Position numbers and translations under genes: made by a program
Origin: W11650 sp963545585
GTDB taxonomy: Bacteria > Bacillota > Clostridia > Lachnospirales > Vallitaleaceae
Direction: 5' to 3'
DNA: 57,901 nucleotides
Assembly (NCBI GenBank): GCA_963545585.1
Contig: CAUUKX010000003.1
Span: 1 to 57,901, forward strand
Notes under the pieces: generated by a model
What the model was told of the DNA's origin: nothing
Database searches by the model: none
What the model saw: only the letters and a program-made list of their open reading frames with translations
Shown: positions 25,499-34,018 of the stretch, in pieces
How positions within the stretch are numbered: position 1 is the first letter of the stretch
How the letters are laid out: the number at the start of each line of letters is the position of its first letter

Positions 25499-25755
25499 TT
25501 TGTTTCTCGGCTTCTGTTTATTTTTCTATTTCTGTTTGTTTTCTGTTTCTGTTTGTTTTCTGTTTCTGCTTGTTTTCTGTTTCTGTTTGTTTTCTATTTC
25601 TGCTTGTTTTCTGTTTCTGCTTGTTTTCTGTTTCTGTTTGTTTTCTATTTCTGCTTGTTTTCTGTTTCTGCTTGTTTTCTGCTTCTGCTTGTTTTCTGCT
25701 TCTATTTGTTTCTCGGCTTCTGTTTGTTTCTCGGCTTCTGTTTGTTTCTCTGCCA
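25499..25755. repeat. 17-bp tandem array
   Basis: About 13-14 units of (C/T)TTGTTTTCTGTTTCTG and variants. The middle units follow a three-unit (51-bp) higher-order order of C-type, C-type and T-type units. Edge units of 17-18 bp contain CTCGGCTTCTG. The unit length is not a multiple of three, so all frames are open in places and give Gln/Lys/Glu-rich peptides on the minus strand. It lies between the STM4012 stop and the STM4011 start. Confidence 0.95.
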
Positions 25756-25887
25756 CCAGTTTATGGATAAAATAAAGCAAGTGAAAACTCAGTTTTTCAG
25801 CTTGCCCGGTCTATCGGCTTTCCCTACTTCAATACCGATGAAACTATTTTTCTCTGCCACCGGTTTTAGTGATTTTTGGCTCTGATA

Positions 25888-27144
25888 TCATTGAAACATC
25901 GGCCCGATATAATCAGACAGCGACATTCCCTCTTCGGTCAGGTAAAAGCGGCCATTTTCCCGGCTGACCCATGCCCTCTCCTCTAAATCCCGAAGCAGCG
26001 GAAAATCAGCAGTCAGCTCCGCCGCAAACCGCCGCCGGTAGTCAGCCGCCGACAGGCCGGTATAATACAAAATATTTTTAATCACATAACGCCGCTTCTG
26101 CTGCATTTCCGTTAGGCACGCCCCTGATAAGCCCCTTAAAAAATCGGTTTTCTGCAAATAACGCTGATATTCGGCCGCACAAGCCGCCTGCCCGGCGACA
26201 TAGGGTTCACAAAAATGCAGTTCCTGAAAATAACTGCGGCCACCGCAGCCCAGCGCCAGCGTATTTTCAAAGCCGCAGTCGGCATGGTCATCCGTTTCCG
26301 CCAGCCGGCTGAAACAGCGCATTGACTTTTGACGGTAGCCGTTTGCCCTTAAAAACCGGCTGCCGATCCAGTACAGCTCATATTTTTGACGGCTATGCGC
26401 CTCGTCGCTCGGAAACTTATGATACAGCCCGGCATTTGGCTGATTATATAGGGGATAAAGAAAAATTTCCTGCGGCTGATACGCTGCCGCCTGCTCCAAC
26501 GAATCGCACCAGCTGGCCTCGGTCTGACTGGGAATACCATAAATCAGATCCAGATTTAAAACCGGAAAATCCGCCTGCTTCGCCAGCCGAATCGCCTGAT
26601 GTGCCAACTCCGGGTCTGCCCGCCGCTCAATCATCTTTAATTCCTCAGCCTGAAAGGACTGAATACCAATGCTCAGCCGCTTTAGATTTTTTGCCCTTAA
26701 AAAATCCAGCTTTTCCGGCGTAATTTCCGCCGGCGAACTTTCTATCACCGAAAAAACCTGCGCCGGTTTAATCCGATACTCCTCCTCGGCCAAAGCAAAT
26801 AAAAGCGCCAGTTCCTTAACATCCAGCAGCAGCGGCGTACCGCCGCCGAAAATCAGGGAAGAAAAGCGTGTCCGGCTAAAATCAATCTCCGCTTTCATTT
26901 GGGCGCTGTGCCGCCAAATGGCTTGAATATATTCCAAATAGTTTTCCGCCCGCACTCCGGTCAGCGAAAATAAATTGCAGTAACCGCATTTGACCCGGCA
27001 AAAGGGAATATGAAAATACAACCCCATATCCGTTCCGGCAAAGGCATGGCGATAGGCCGCCAAATCCAGCCGTTCCACCGGCTGATATGTTGATTTATGC
27101 GGATAGCTGTACATATATTGCTGATAAATCTCGGTATAATTCAT
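25888..27144 (-). CDS. STM4012-family radical SAM protein (HemN-like)
   Basis: 418 residues. The radical SAM cluster motif is PFCRVKCGYC near residue 50 in a HemN-type setting (GLYFHIPFC, FGGGTPLLL, SIGIQSFQ, NLDLIYGIPSQ). A HemN C-terminal-like region ends with ERAWVSRENGRFYLTEEG. Although HemN-like, it belongs with the STM4012 family by its neighbours rather than with heme synthesis. It starts six bases after the hydrolase stop. Reaction unknown. Confidence 0.85.
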   Translation of the reverse strand: MNYTEIYQQYMYSYPHKSTYQPVERLDLAAYRHAFAGTDMGLYFHIPFCRVKCGYCNLFSLTGVRAENYLEYIQAIWRHSAQMKAEIDFSRTRFSSLIFGGGTPLLLDVKELALLFALAEEEYRIKPAQVFSVIESSPAEITPEKLDFLRAKNLKRLSIGIQSFQAEELKMIERRADPELAHQAIRLAKQADFPVLNLDLIYGIPSQTEASWCDSLEQAAAYQPQEIFLYPLYNQPNAGLYHKFPSDEAHSRQKYELYWIGSRFLRANGYRQKSMRCFSRLAETDDHADCGFENTLALGCGGRSYFQELHFCEPYVAGQAACAAEYQRYLQKTDFLRGLSGACLTEMQQKRRYVIKNILYYTGLSAADYRRRFAAELTADFPLLRDLEERAWVSRENGRFYLTEEGMSLSDYIGPMFQ

Positions 27145-27150
27145 AAACTA

Positions 27151-28023
27151 TCACCCGTTTGCTTTTATTATGCAATGCTTATACGGCACGGTATAAACGA
27201 TCTCATGCGACAGGCAGTGGAAATGATAGCCGTCCTCGCCGTAGCAAGTGCCATGATCCGAGCAAATGATATAAAAGGTATCCCCCCGGCGGCCAAACAC
27301 ATCAAACAGCCGCGGCAGGCGGGCGTCAACATAGCGAAGCGCCGCCGCATGGGTTTTGACATTATCTTCTTTTTCCCCCTCCAGATAAAAGGAATTGGGA
27401 TAATGAATACTGTCAACATTGACATACAAAAATACTTTTTTATCCGGCGCTTGTCTCTCCAGCCGCTGTTCCAGCCAGTCCAGCTGATAGTCAAAACTTT
27501 CCTTGATATGACAGGAAAACGCCGTCCGCCAAGCCGATTCCATAAAAAAACCGGGCAAAATCCGGTTGATTTCCGTGCGTTTATTAAAAAATCCGACTCC
27601 GCCCAAACAAATCGTCTGATAGCCGACTTTTTCTAAACCGCGGATAAAGCTGTCGCCTTCAAACACAAAGGAATAGGGATGAATCTTACCCAAGCTTTTA
27701 TTTTCCCTAGCCACAAATAAACGCTCTCTTTCATAGAGCGGCACTGGCTCGGCTGGTGAGGGGAGATTCCCGATAAACATCGCCATGTGCGAGGGAAAGG
27801 TATAATTGCCGGGGGCGTGCCGCTTCTGCCAGCCGCCGCACTGGTTTAAATTGGGCGTGCCGCCGTTTTCCTGCTCCTGCATCGCCACATCATAGCGAAG
27901 CGTATCCAAACATAAAAAAACAATATCATGGCTACCCACAATCCGATTCATGTCAACGCTTATCTGTGCTTTCTGCGGGTCGCCGATTACAAACTTCGGC
28001 ACCTCGGTTACTGCTCTATTCAT
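27151..28023 (-). CDS. STM4013/SEN3800-family hydrolase (alkaline phosphatase/sulfatase fold)
   Basis: 290 residues with the metal-dependent hydrolase pattern: FLCLDTLRYD near residue 37 (metal Asp), TFPSHMAMF (nucleophile Thr or Ser), SDHGTCYGEDGYHFH (metal Asp-His). The family core begins near the second Met (27951, MNRIVGSHD); neither ATG has a strong ribosome site, so the true start may be there. Likely cleaves a phosphate or sulfate ester made by the cluster; this is inference. Confidence 0.8.
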   Translation of the reverse strand: MNRAVTEVPKFVIGDPQKAQISVDMNRIVGSHDIVFLCLDTLRYDVAMQEQENGGTPNLNQCGGWQKRHAPGNYTFPSHMAMFIGNLPSPAEPVPLYERERLFVARENKSLGKIHPYSFVFEGDSFIRGLEKVGYQTICLGGVGFFNKRTEINRILPGFFMESAWRTAFSCHIKESFDYQLDWLEQRLERQAPDKKVFLYVNVDSIHYPNSFYLEGEKEDNVKTHAAALRYVDARLPRLFDVFGRRGDTFYIICSDHGTCYGEDGYHFHCLSHEIVYTVPYKHCIIKANG

Positions 28024-28070
28024 TGATTTTTCCCGCTGTCTTTCTTATTTTCATCTATTTCGCCTGTCTT

Positions 28071-29084
28071 TTAACCCTTCCATACTTCCAGTTCCTGCAC
28101 CTGCCGCCGGTAAATCCGGTTTTCCGCATAAATATCCTGATACAGCAAATCGCCCTGTGCATTGATTTCAATAATCATCGGCTTGCCCGCTTTGGTTAAT
28201 AAAATGTCGAATCCGGCCGAGTGCAGCCCCGGAAAAAGAGCGCAGGCCCGGCCGCACAAATTGGCAATTTCTGCTTTGTGCTCAGCTGACAAAGCTACAT
28301 CCACCAAAGATAACGGCAAGTTATTTAAATGCAGATTCGTAATCGCTCCGCCCCTTGCCCCACGCAGCTGGATAAAGTCCACCCGACCGAACTGATACAT
28401 CACCCGCAGGTCATAGACCACGCCGTTTTGAGCTGCTTTGGGCACCCACTGCTCCACCAGCGCACCGCCGGCCAGCAAAAAATCCGCTGTTTTTTGAATG
28501 ACAGCTGCATCTGTTATCGTTCGGAGCTTTTTAGTATTAAAATATTCGCCGTTTTCTTCCAGCATAGCAGTTTGCGCCGTATAGCTTGCCCGCTGCGGGT
28601 GGAGCTTTAAAGCCAGCACGCCGGCCGCACCCGAGCCGAAATTGGATTTAATAAAAACCTGAAAAATACGCCTTTCTCTTAAATAAGAAATAAGCGCAAC
28701 AAATCCGCCACCGGAAAACTCCAGCAGCGGAGTCGCAGCGATGCCCGCTGATAGAAGCCGCCGCTTACAGAGCCGCTTATCCAGCGTATCACCAATTGCC
28801 GCCGGAGTATTGAGAAAGGAAAGCCCTTGCTCTTTGCCCCGACGGCTAAGTTCCTCTAATTTTTGATAATAATTTTTTATCAGCGGCGGCAGCGCTGCAA
28901 TCCGGCTGTCCGTCCACCTTGGCGGGTCAATTTTTAGCCGGTCGCCCGGCCGCAGCGCCGCTAAGCCCTGCTCCCACTCAGCTTCAATATCAAAAAACCG
29001 AAGCGGAATCCCCGCCGCCTGACAGACCTTGGCAAAATAAATCTTTCTTTTGCTGCCGCTTTGGCCAAAAAGTACCAGTGCCAT
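28071..29084 (-). CDS. STM4014-family protein, ATP-grasp fold
   Basis: 337 residues. ATP-grasp features are IKSNFGSGAAGVLALK (ATP-binding loop), VVYDLRVMYQFGRVDFIQLRG, and the C-terminal metal motif MIIEINAQGDLLYQ. Such enzymes join an acid to an amine or thiol through an acyl phosphate. It overlaps the STM4015-type stop by one base (TAATG). Substrates unknown. Confidence 0.8.
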   Translation of the reverse strand: MALVLFGQSGSKRKIYFAKVCQAAGIPLRFFDIEAEWEQGLAALRPGDRLKIDPPRWTDSRIAALPPLIKNYYQKLEELSRRGKEQGLSFLNTPAAIGDTLDKRLCKRRLLSAGIAATPLLEFSGGGFVALISYLRERRIFQVFIKSNFGSGAAGVLALKLHPQRASYTAQTAMLEENGEYFNTKKLRTITDAAVIQKTADFLLAGGALVEQWVPKAAQNGVVYDLRVMYQFGRVDFIQLRGARGGAITNLHLNNLPLSLVDVALSAEHKAEIANLCGRACALFPGLHSAGFDILLTKAGKPMIIEINAQGDLLYQDIYAENRIYRRQVQELEVWKG

Positions 29085-29947
29085 TACTCGGTCAGCATCG
29101 GGAAACGATAAATATAGCCATCGTCCTCATCAATATCTGTTTCCTGCTGATCATCCAGCACAAACGGCAGGCTGGTAGCTCCTAAGCGTTCCATCATTTC
29201 ATCGCTTAAAAAATGATAGGTCAAGTCAATTTTTTTGAGGTTCTTCAGTTTATCCTTCGCATCCAGCAAAAGTTGGCCGCCCTGATCCGTCAGCGTGCCG
29301 TTGGAAAAGTCCAAAACCTCCAAACGCAGCAACGGCAGCACTTCCAGCACCGCTTCTACCACCTCGTCCTGCCATTCGCTGTCGCCCAGTCCCAAATAAG
29401 TCAGCTGCCGCATTAATGGACTGTGGAGCAAGGCCTTCACATCTTCAATATCGCCGTCAAAGCCGTATTCCTCAACTCCTAAGTAAAGATTCAGCTTGGT
29501 CAGCGCCGGCAGCTCCGCCGAGGCCAGTTCATGCAGCACATTTTTGGGCAGTCCCCCGCAAATAATCTCAATTTCCTGCAAAGCGGCATGGCGAACCTTC
29601 CCTATGCTCAAACCCACGCTGCCCTTAATCGTCAGTTTCTCCAAGCCCGGCAGCGCCGATAACAGCGCCTCATAATTCCCCTGCTCAATCCAAGAAACCT
29701 CACATTCCTCATAATCCATATCACCGATAAACAGGCTTTTTAAATGCCGCAGCTTGTCAGCATTGGCCGTGAACTCGTCCAGCAGGCTTTGAACCGAATT
29801 GTCATAAGATTCACCCCAGCAGCCAATCACCAGCTCATCCAAATCCGGCAAATCCGGATCCGCCAACACCTCCTGCGCCAAAGTCAGCGCATTCTTCTCC
29901 CCGCTCTCATAATCGTCATAATCATAAAAAAACTTTTCGCTTTTCAT
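29084..29947 (-). CDS. STM4015-family leucine-rich-repeat protein
   Basis: 287 residues, acidic. Leucine-rich repeats of the ribonuclease-inhibitor type are visible from about residue 60 to 255 (ALPGLEKLTIKG, LPALTKLNLYLG, MRQLTYLGLGDS, LRLEVLDFSNGTLTDQG, LKNLKKIDLTYHFLSD). No signal peptide or catalytic motif. First gene of the operon; probably a binding or scaffold partner of the cluster enzymes. Confidence 0.8.
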   Translation of the reverse strand: MKSEKFFYDYDDYESGEKNALTLAQEVLADPDLPDLDELVIGCWGESYDNSVQSLLDEFTANADKLRHLKSLFIGDMDYEECEVSWIEQGNYEALLSALPGLEKLTIKGSVGLSIGKVRHAALQEIEIICGGLPKNVLHELASAELPALTKLNLYLGVEEYGFDGDIEDVKALLHSPLMRQLTYLGLGDSEWQDEVVEAVLEVLPLLRLEVLDFSNGTLTDQGGQLLLDAKDKLKNLKKIDLTYHFLSDEMMERLGATSLPFVLDDQQETDIDEDDGYIYRFPMLTE

Positions 29948-29988
29948 CCTTTCCCTTTCCGGCGATTTGCCTGTTTGTCTTTGCCTTA

Positions 29989-30174
29989 ACTTCCCCTTGG
30001 CCGAAAACTTTGCTTTCGGATAGGGCGGGCAATGTATGGCCTATGCTTTCAGCCAGCGGCATCGCAATCTGCTTTTTCCCCGCCAGCCTAATCATCCGCC
30101 ATTGTTTTATTTTCTCTAAGAAAAATATACCCTGCCGGATGGACTTTGTCAATCATTTCCTGACTCAACTTTTT
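29989..30174. repeat. Worn hairpin-mosaic remnants in the 29948-30313 intergenic region
   Basis: CCGAAA/TTTCGG hairpin at 30001-30019 with GGGCGGGCA next to it, and an element end ACTCAACTTTTT at 30163-30174. The rest of the region holds only the two divergent promoters; ORFs over it have no ribosome site. Confidence 0.5.
30124..30152 (-). promoter_or_regulatory. Promoter for the STM4015-4011 operon
   Basis: Minus strand TTGACA (30152-30147) and TATATT (30129-30124) with a 17-base spacer. The leader is about 170 bases and includes the remnant hairpin. Confidence 0.7.
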
Positions 30175-30242
30175 TTGTTCTTACCATTTCCTTTATCTCA
30201 TTGTTTTTGATAAAAAATGATTATAAAAATAATAAAGACCTC

Positions 30243-30271
30243 TTTACTTTCGCTAAATAATTGTTTATAAT
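30243..30271 (+). promoter_or_regulatory. Promoter for the ridA operon
   Basis: TTTACT (30243-30248) and a perfect TATAAT (30266-30271), spacer 17, 42 bases before the ridA start. Confidence 0.75.
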
Positions 30272-30313
30272 GTATTTGATAATAAAAAATTATTACAGAG
30301 AGGAGAAAAAATT

Positions 30314-30655
30314 ATGCTTTACCGTCCCTATGTCAAAATCGCACCCGGCTTTATGGCTTTTACATCCGGCCAATTACCTGTTGTACCAGGACAGGAAGAA
30401 CTTCCGGCCAGCTTTGCCGAGCAAGCCGCTGCTGCTTTGGAAAATGTTCTGAAGATAGTAGAAAGTGAAAACGGCTCAAAAAACAACTTTGTTAAACTGA
30501 CGATTTTTATGACGGATTTGTCCTATTTTGACGAATTCAATCAAATATACGCTAAATTCTTTGAAGGCTTTACTCCGCCGGCTCGAACCTGTATTGAGGT
30601 CAGTCGTCTGCCTCGAAACGCTATGCTCGAAATAGAAGCAATTTTTACTCTTTAA
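30314..30655 (+). CDS. RidA family enamine/imine deaminase
   Basis: 113 residues. Hydrolyses reactive enamine/imine intermediates made by PLP enzymes. Family features: TSGQLPV, ALENVLKIVE, VKLTIFMTDLSYFDEFNQIYAKFF, PARTCIEVSRLPRNAMLEIEAI (split over two strands), including the conserved Arg. AGAGGAG precedes ATG. Next to a PLP-dependent lyase whose product it would clear. Confidence 0.9.
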   Translation: MLYRPYVKIAPGFMAFTSGQLPVVPGQEELPASFAEQAAAALENVLKIVESENGSKNNFVKLTIFMTDLSYFDEFNQIYAKFFEGFTPPARTCIEVSRLPRNAMLEIEAIFTL

Positions 30656-30710
30656 CTTTCCCTGTTAAACAAGAAAAACGGAAGGATTTTTGCTGAAAAA
30701 GGAGTCTTTT

Positions 30711-31931
30711 ATGAAATATGATTTTACTTCCATCTTAGACCGCCAAGGCAGAGATGCCATTGCTGTTGACAGCGTTGGTTCTATATCTGGTTTTGCGCCG
30801 GAAGGGCCGAAAGATGGCTATGATCTCATCCCCATGTGGATAGCCGATATGAACTTTGCCACTGTGCCTACTGTGCCAGAGGCCATCATTGAGCGCGCCA
30901 AACATCCGGTTTATGGTTATTTCCGGCCTACCGATGAATACTTTAACTCCATTATCAAATGGCATGAAAGACGCAACGGTGTCACCGGTCTGACCCGTGA
31001 ATGTATCGGCTATGAAAACGGAGTTTTAGGCGGTGTGGTTTCCGCCCTCACCAGTTATGCCGCCCCCGGCGATGCCGTGCTGCTGCATAGTCCTACTTAC
31101 ATCGGTTTTACCACATCTATCGGCAACAATGGCTATAAGATTATTCATAGTCCGTTAAAAAAAGACGAAACCGGTGTCTGGCGCATGGACTATGAGGACA
31201 TGGCTGCCAAAATTAAGGAAAACCACATTCATGTCGCTGTTTTTTGTAGTCCCCACAATCCCTGCGGCCGGGTTTGGGAGCGCTGGGAAATTGAAAAAGC
31301 GATGGCAGTTTACAAGGCTCATGACTGCTTGGTAATTTCGGATGAAATCTGGTCCGACATTATTTTGGAAGGATACAAGCATATTCCCACCCAATCTGTC
31401 AGCGAAGATGCCCGGATGCGGACGGTGGCACTTTACGCCCCCAGCAAAACCTTTAATTTAGCCGGTTTAGTTGGCAGTTATCACATTATTTATAATCCTA
31501 CCATCCGAGACCGCGTAACCGCCAAAAGCACAAAGCCACATTACAATGATATGAATGTGCTGTCCATGCACGCACTGATTGGCGCTTACAAGCCCGAAGG
31601 CTATGAATGGGTGGATGAACTGCGCCAGGTTATTACCGCCAATGTAAACTTTGCCTGTGACTATATTACCAAGCATTTCAAAGGTGTGGAGGTTTCTGAG
31701 CCTGAGGGTACTTATATGCTGTTCCTTGAGTGCAGAAAATGGTGCGAAGCTCATGGCAAGACCATTGACCAGCTGGAAAAGGCCGGCTGGAACGTGGGCG
31801 TGGCATGGCAAGATGGGCGGATGTTTCACGGCCCATGCGCAATTCGGATAAATTTGGCTTTGCCTCTGTCTCGGGTTCAGGAAGCTTTTGACCGGCTGAA
31901 TAAATATGTGTTTAATGGAGAGTGGGTGTAG
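30711..31931 (+). CDS. PLP-dependent C-S beta-lyase, MalY/PatB family
   Basis: 406 residues, aminotransferase fold type I. MalY/PatB features: PMWIADMNFATVP, YGYFRPTDEY, CSPHNPCGRVWER, ISDEIWSDII, and the PLP-binding Lys in YAPSKTFNLAGL. It would cleave cystathionine or cysteine to pyruvate, ammonia and a thiol; the enamine it releases fits the upstream ridA. Start 30711 has AAAGGAG; a TTG at 30690 does not. Confidence 0.88.
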   Translation: MKYDFTSILDRQGRDAIAVDSVGSISGFAPEGPKDGYDLIPMWIADMNFATVPTVPEAIIERAKHPVYGYFRPTDEYFNSIIKWHERRNGVTGLTRECIGYENGVLGGVVSALTSYAAPGDAVLLHSPTYIGFTTSIGNNGYKIIHSPLKKDETGVWRMDYEDMAAKIKENHIHVAVFCSPHNPCGRVWERWEIEKAMAVYKAHDCLVISDEIWSDIILEGYKHIPTQSVSEDARMRTVALYAPSKTFNLAGLVGSYHIIYNPTIRDRVTAKSTKPHYNDMNVLSMHALIGAYKPEGYEWVDELRQVITANVNFACDYITKHFKGVEVSEPEGTYMLFLECRKWCEAHGKTIDQLEKAGWNVGVAWQDGRMFHGPCAIRINLALPLSRVQEAFDRLNKYVFNGEWV

Positions 31932-32000
31932 CGATAAGCACACACTTAAACTTTGATGATTGTAAAAACAAGCTTTGTTTCATCAAGAAAGGCTTAAACC

Positions 32001-32684
32001 ATGAAATTCAAAAAATCGGAACAGGAAAGCGCCAAAGAATATTTGCTGGAAAACTATTTGCCTTTGCTTGACTTTTTGGCTGAAGTCTTAGGGAAGGATA
32101 CCGAAATTGTACTGCATAACGCCAAAGAACTGGAGCAGTCAATTATCGCTATCCGCAACGGCCATGTAACCGGCCGGCAGGTTGGCCACCCCGCCACTAA
32201 TCTGGTTCTAAAATTGATTAAACAGGGGCATAATCAAAAGACTCCCTATATCTGCAATTATACTTCCCGAAGCAAGCTGACCAGCGGCGGCAGTCAAATC
32301 CGCTCCTCCAGCTATTTTATCAAAAAAGACGGTGATATCATCGGTATCCTCTGCATCAACCGAGATATTACCAAGTACCAGCTGTTATTTGACAATATTG
32401 CCGAAATCCAAAAAGATTTTGCAATTGATAATTTTGCTTTCAGCGATGAAGTCAAAGAAACCTTTACTTCCAATATTCAGGATGTCATCGCCAATGAACT
32501 GGCCGTCTTTCATAAAGACGTAACCAAGGCTGCCCTGACTCAAGCCGAGAAAATGACGATTGTCAAGGAACTGCAAAAGCAAGGGATTTTTCTGCTAAAA
32601 GGTGCAGTTAAAGAAGTCGCCAAGACGTTACAGACATCCGAACCCACTATTTACCGGTATTTGCAAAACCTCTCGCATAAATAA
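32001..32684 (+). CDS. YheO-type PAS/HTH transcription regulator
   Basis: 227 residues. N-terminal YheO-like PAS domain (LLDFLAEVLGKDTEIVLHN, IRNGHVTGRQVGHPATNLVLKL, GILCINRDIT) and a C-terminal helix-turn-helix (GAVKEVAKTLQTSEPTIYRYLQ), the DauR/YheO arrangement. DauR controls D-arginine use in Pseudomonas. Here it follows ridA and the C-S lyase and probably controls them in response to an amino acid. AGAAAGG precedes ATG. Confidence 0.85.
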   Translation: MKFKKSEQESAKEYLLENYLPLLDFLAEVLGKDTEIVLHNAKELEQSIIAIRNGHVTGRQVGHPATNLVLKLIKQGHNQKTPYICNYTSRSKLTSGGSQIRSSSYFIKKDGDIIGILCINRDITKYQLLFDNIAEIQKDFAIDNFAFSDEVKETFTSNIQDVIANELAVFHKDVTKAALTQAEKMTIVKELQKQGIFLLKGAVKEVAKTLQTSEPTIYRYLQNLSHK

Positions 32685-32725
32685 GTTTTTTCATTTATGC
32701 TTTCACCGCAAAAACCATAGAAATA

Positions 32726-32810
32726 ACTCAACTTTCCCCTGATCGAAGTGCTTTGCACTTCTGCCCGGGCGAGCAGTCTGCCATAGTCTTTTTTTGCAGA
32801 ACATGGGAAA
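32726..32810. repeat. Short hairpin-mosaic element, copy I
   Basis: Left end ACTCAACTTTCCCC (32726). One GAAGTGC/GCACTTC hairpin (loop TTT) and one CTGCCCGGGC palindrome, then CATAGTCTTTTTTT and GAACATGGG; the final AAGTTGAG is missing. It is bordered by an 18-bp direct repeat (32711-32728 and 32808-32825) matching at 16 positions. Confidence 0.85.
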
Positions 32811-32857
32811 ACCACGGAAATAACTAACCAGTTTCCAGAAAGGAGCAAAGCGACTGG

Positions 32858-33769
32858 ATGAAACCGCAGCCGCTCACTAAAGTTATGTATATCGGAGGAA
32901 TTGAAGCCGGCGGCACTAAAGTGAACTGTGCCGTCGGTACTACCGACGGTCGGATTATTGATCAAACCCAGTTTCCAACCACTACACCACAGGAAACCAT
33001 TGCCCAAATGCTGGATTATTTTGCCGATAAGGAAATCGGCTCGCTGGGTGTGGCCAGCTTTGGCCCGATTGACCCCAATCCCGCTTCTCCCACTTACGGC
33101 TATATCTTAGATACGCCCAAACCCCATTGGTCGCACTATAATTTGCTGGCTGACATTAAGCGGGCGCTGCCGGTTCCGGTCTTTTTTGACACGGACGTCA
33201 ACGGCGCTGCTTTGGCCGAACACTACTGGGGAGCTGCCAAGGGGCTGTCCGCCTGTGTTTATCTGACTGTCGGCACTGGCATCGGCGGCGGCGCTTATGT
33301 TGACGGCAAATTAGTGCATGGCCTGCTCCACCCGGAAATGGGACATATTTATGTCCGCCGTCATCAGCATGATAGCTTTGCCGGGGCTTGTCCTTTTCAC
33401 GGCGATTGTTTAGAAGGGATGGCGGCAGGGTCATCCCTGCAAAAACGGCTGGGTATGGCCGGGAAAGACCTGCCGGAGAACCATCAGGTTTGGGATTTTA
33501 TCAGCTATTATTTGGCACAGGCACTGATTAACTATACCATGATTTTGTCGCCGGAAGTCATTCTCTTAGGCGGCGGCGTGATGAAACAGCAGCAGCTTTT
33601 TCCCAAAATCCGGGCGCAGTTTGCTAATCTTTTGGGCGGCTATATCAAGCGCACCCCGCTGCCAGATGATTTGGAAAAATATATTCGCTTCCCGGAACTG
33701 GGCGATTTTGCCGGGCTATATGGCGCTCTGGCGCTGGCTGTGCCAGCGAAGGGGAAATCACAGCTTTGA
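32858..33769 (+). CDS. ROK family sugar kinase (fructokinase-like)
   Basis: 303 residues. GGIEAGGTKVNCAVG (phosphate loop), FFDTDVNGAALAEHYWGA and the TVGTGIGGGAYVDGK motif are visible. A metal site of the fructokinase type appears as HPEMGHIYVRRH and CPFHGDCLEGM. This makes fructose a more likely substrate than glucose. AGAAAGGAG lies 12 bases before ATG 32858; the ATG at 32885 has no site. Single gene with its own terminator. Confidence 0.85.
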   Translation: MKPQPLTKVMYIGGIEAGGTKVNCAVGTTDGRIIDQTQFPTTTPQETIAQMLDYFADKEIGSLGVASFGPIDPNPASPTYGYILDTPKPHWSHYNLLADIKRALPVPVFFDTDVNGAALAEHYWGAAKGLSACVYLTVGTGIGGGAYVDGKLVHGLLHPEMGHIYVRRHQHDSFAGACPFHGDCLEGMAAGSSLQKRLGMAGKDLPENHQVWDFISYYLAQALINYTMILSPEVILLGGGVMKQQQLFPKIRAQFANLLGGYIKRTPLPDDLEKYIRFPELGDFAGLYGALALAVPAKGKSQL

Positions 33770-33780
33770 CTTAACAGCTC

Positions 33781-33826
33781 AAAAGGCCTATGACTTCTTT
33801 CTGCAAGTCATAGGCCTTTTGAAAGC
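33781..33826 (+). terminator. Terminator after the ROK kinase gene
   Basis: AAAAGGCCTATGACTT (33781-33796) and AAGTCATAGGCCTTTT (33805-33820) form a perfect 16-bp stem with an eight-base loop. Confidence 0.9.
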
Positions 33827-33962
33827 AAAGCAATAGGATTTCAAACAATTAAATGTTTTTACGTTTAAAATATATCTTTTCTCTTTTATTATATTTCTTT
33901 TCTTTTATTTTGTCAATATTTCGGTTAAAATGTTTAATTTTGCGAAATAAAAGACGTCGATA

Positions 33963-34018
33963 TTAGCTAAAGAGAAACGACTCTTTGGAAATATAAACAA
34001 AGAGCCGACGCAAGCTAA
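33963..34018. other. Nested hairpin in the convergent intergenic region 33827-34182
   Basis: Outer pair TTAGCT / AGCTAA and inner pair CTCTTTG / CAAAGAG, followed by a GGCCGCGCCGGCC palindrome. The region before it (33840-33960) is very AT-rich. It could be a structured RNA or a terminator for ileS. After it, minus-strand 34066-34154 reads as the end of a protein (TVAHAFAGEEGLVIYAEAIVAEG, then stop) without a start, perhaps a gene remnant. Confidence 0.35.

Noticed and set aside
25405..25885. Overlapping frames in three phases over the 17-bp array, including an 84-codon minus-strand frame rich in Gln, Lys and Glu
   Set aside because: Open frames are expected from a stop-free repeat. The minus-strand frame would start with TTG and has no ribosome site.
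25888..27144. Oxygen-independent coproporphyrinogen oxidase (hemN/hemW)
   Set aside because: HemN-like, but it is embedded in the STM4011-4015 gene order, which fits the STM4012 family better.
29922..30210. Short frames on both strands in the 29948-30313 region
   Set aside because: They overlie divergent promoters and repeat remnants and lack ribosome sites.
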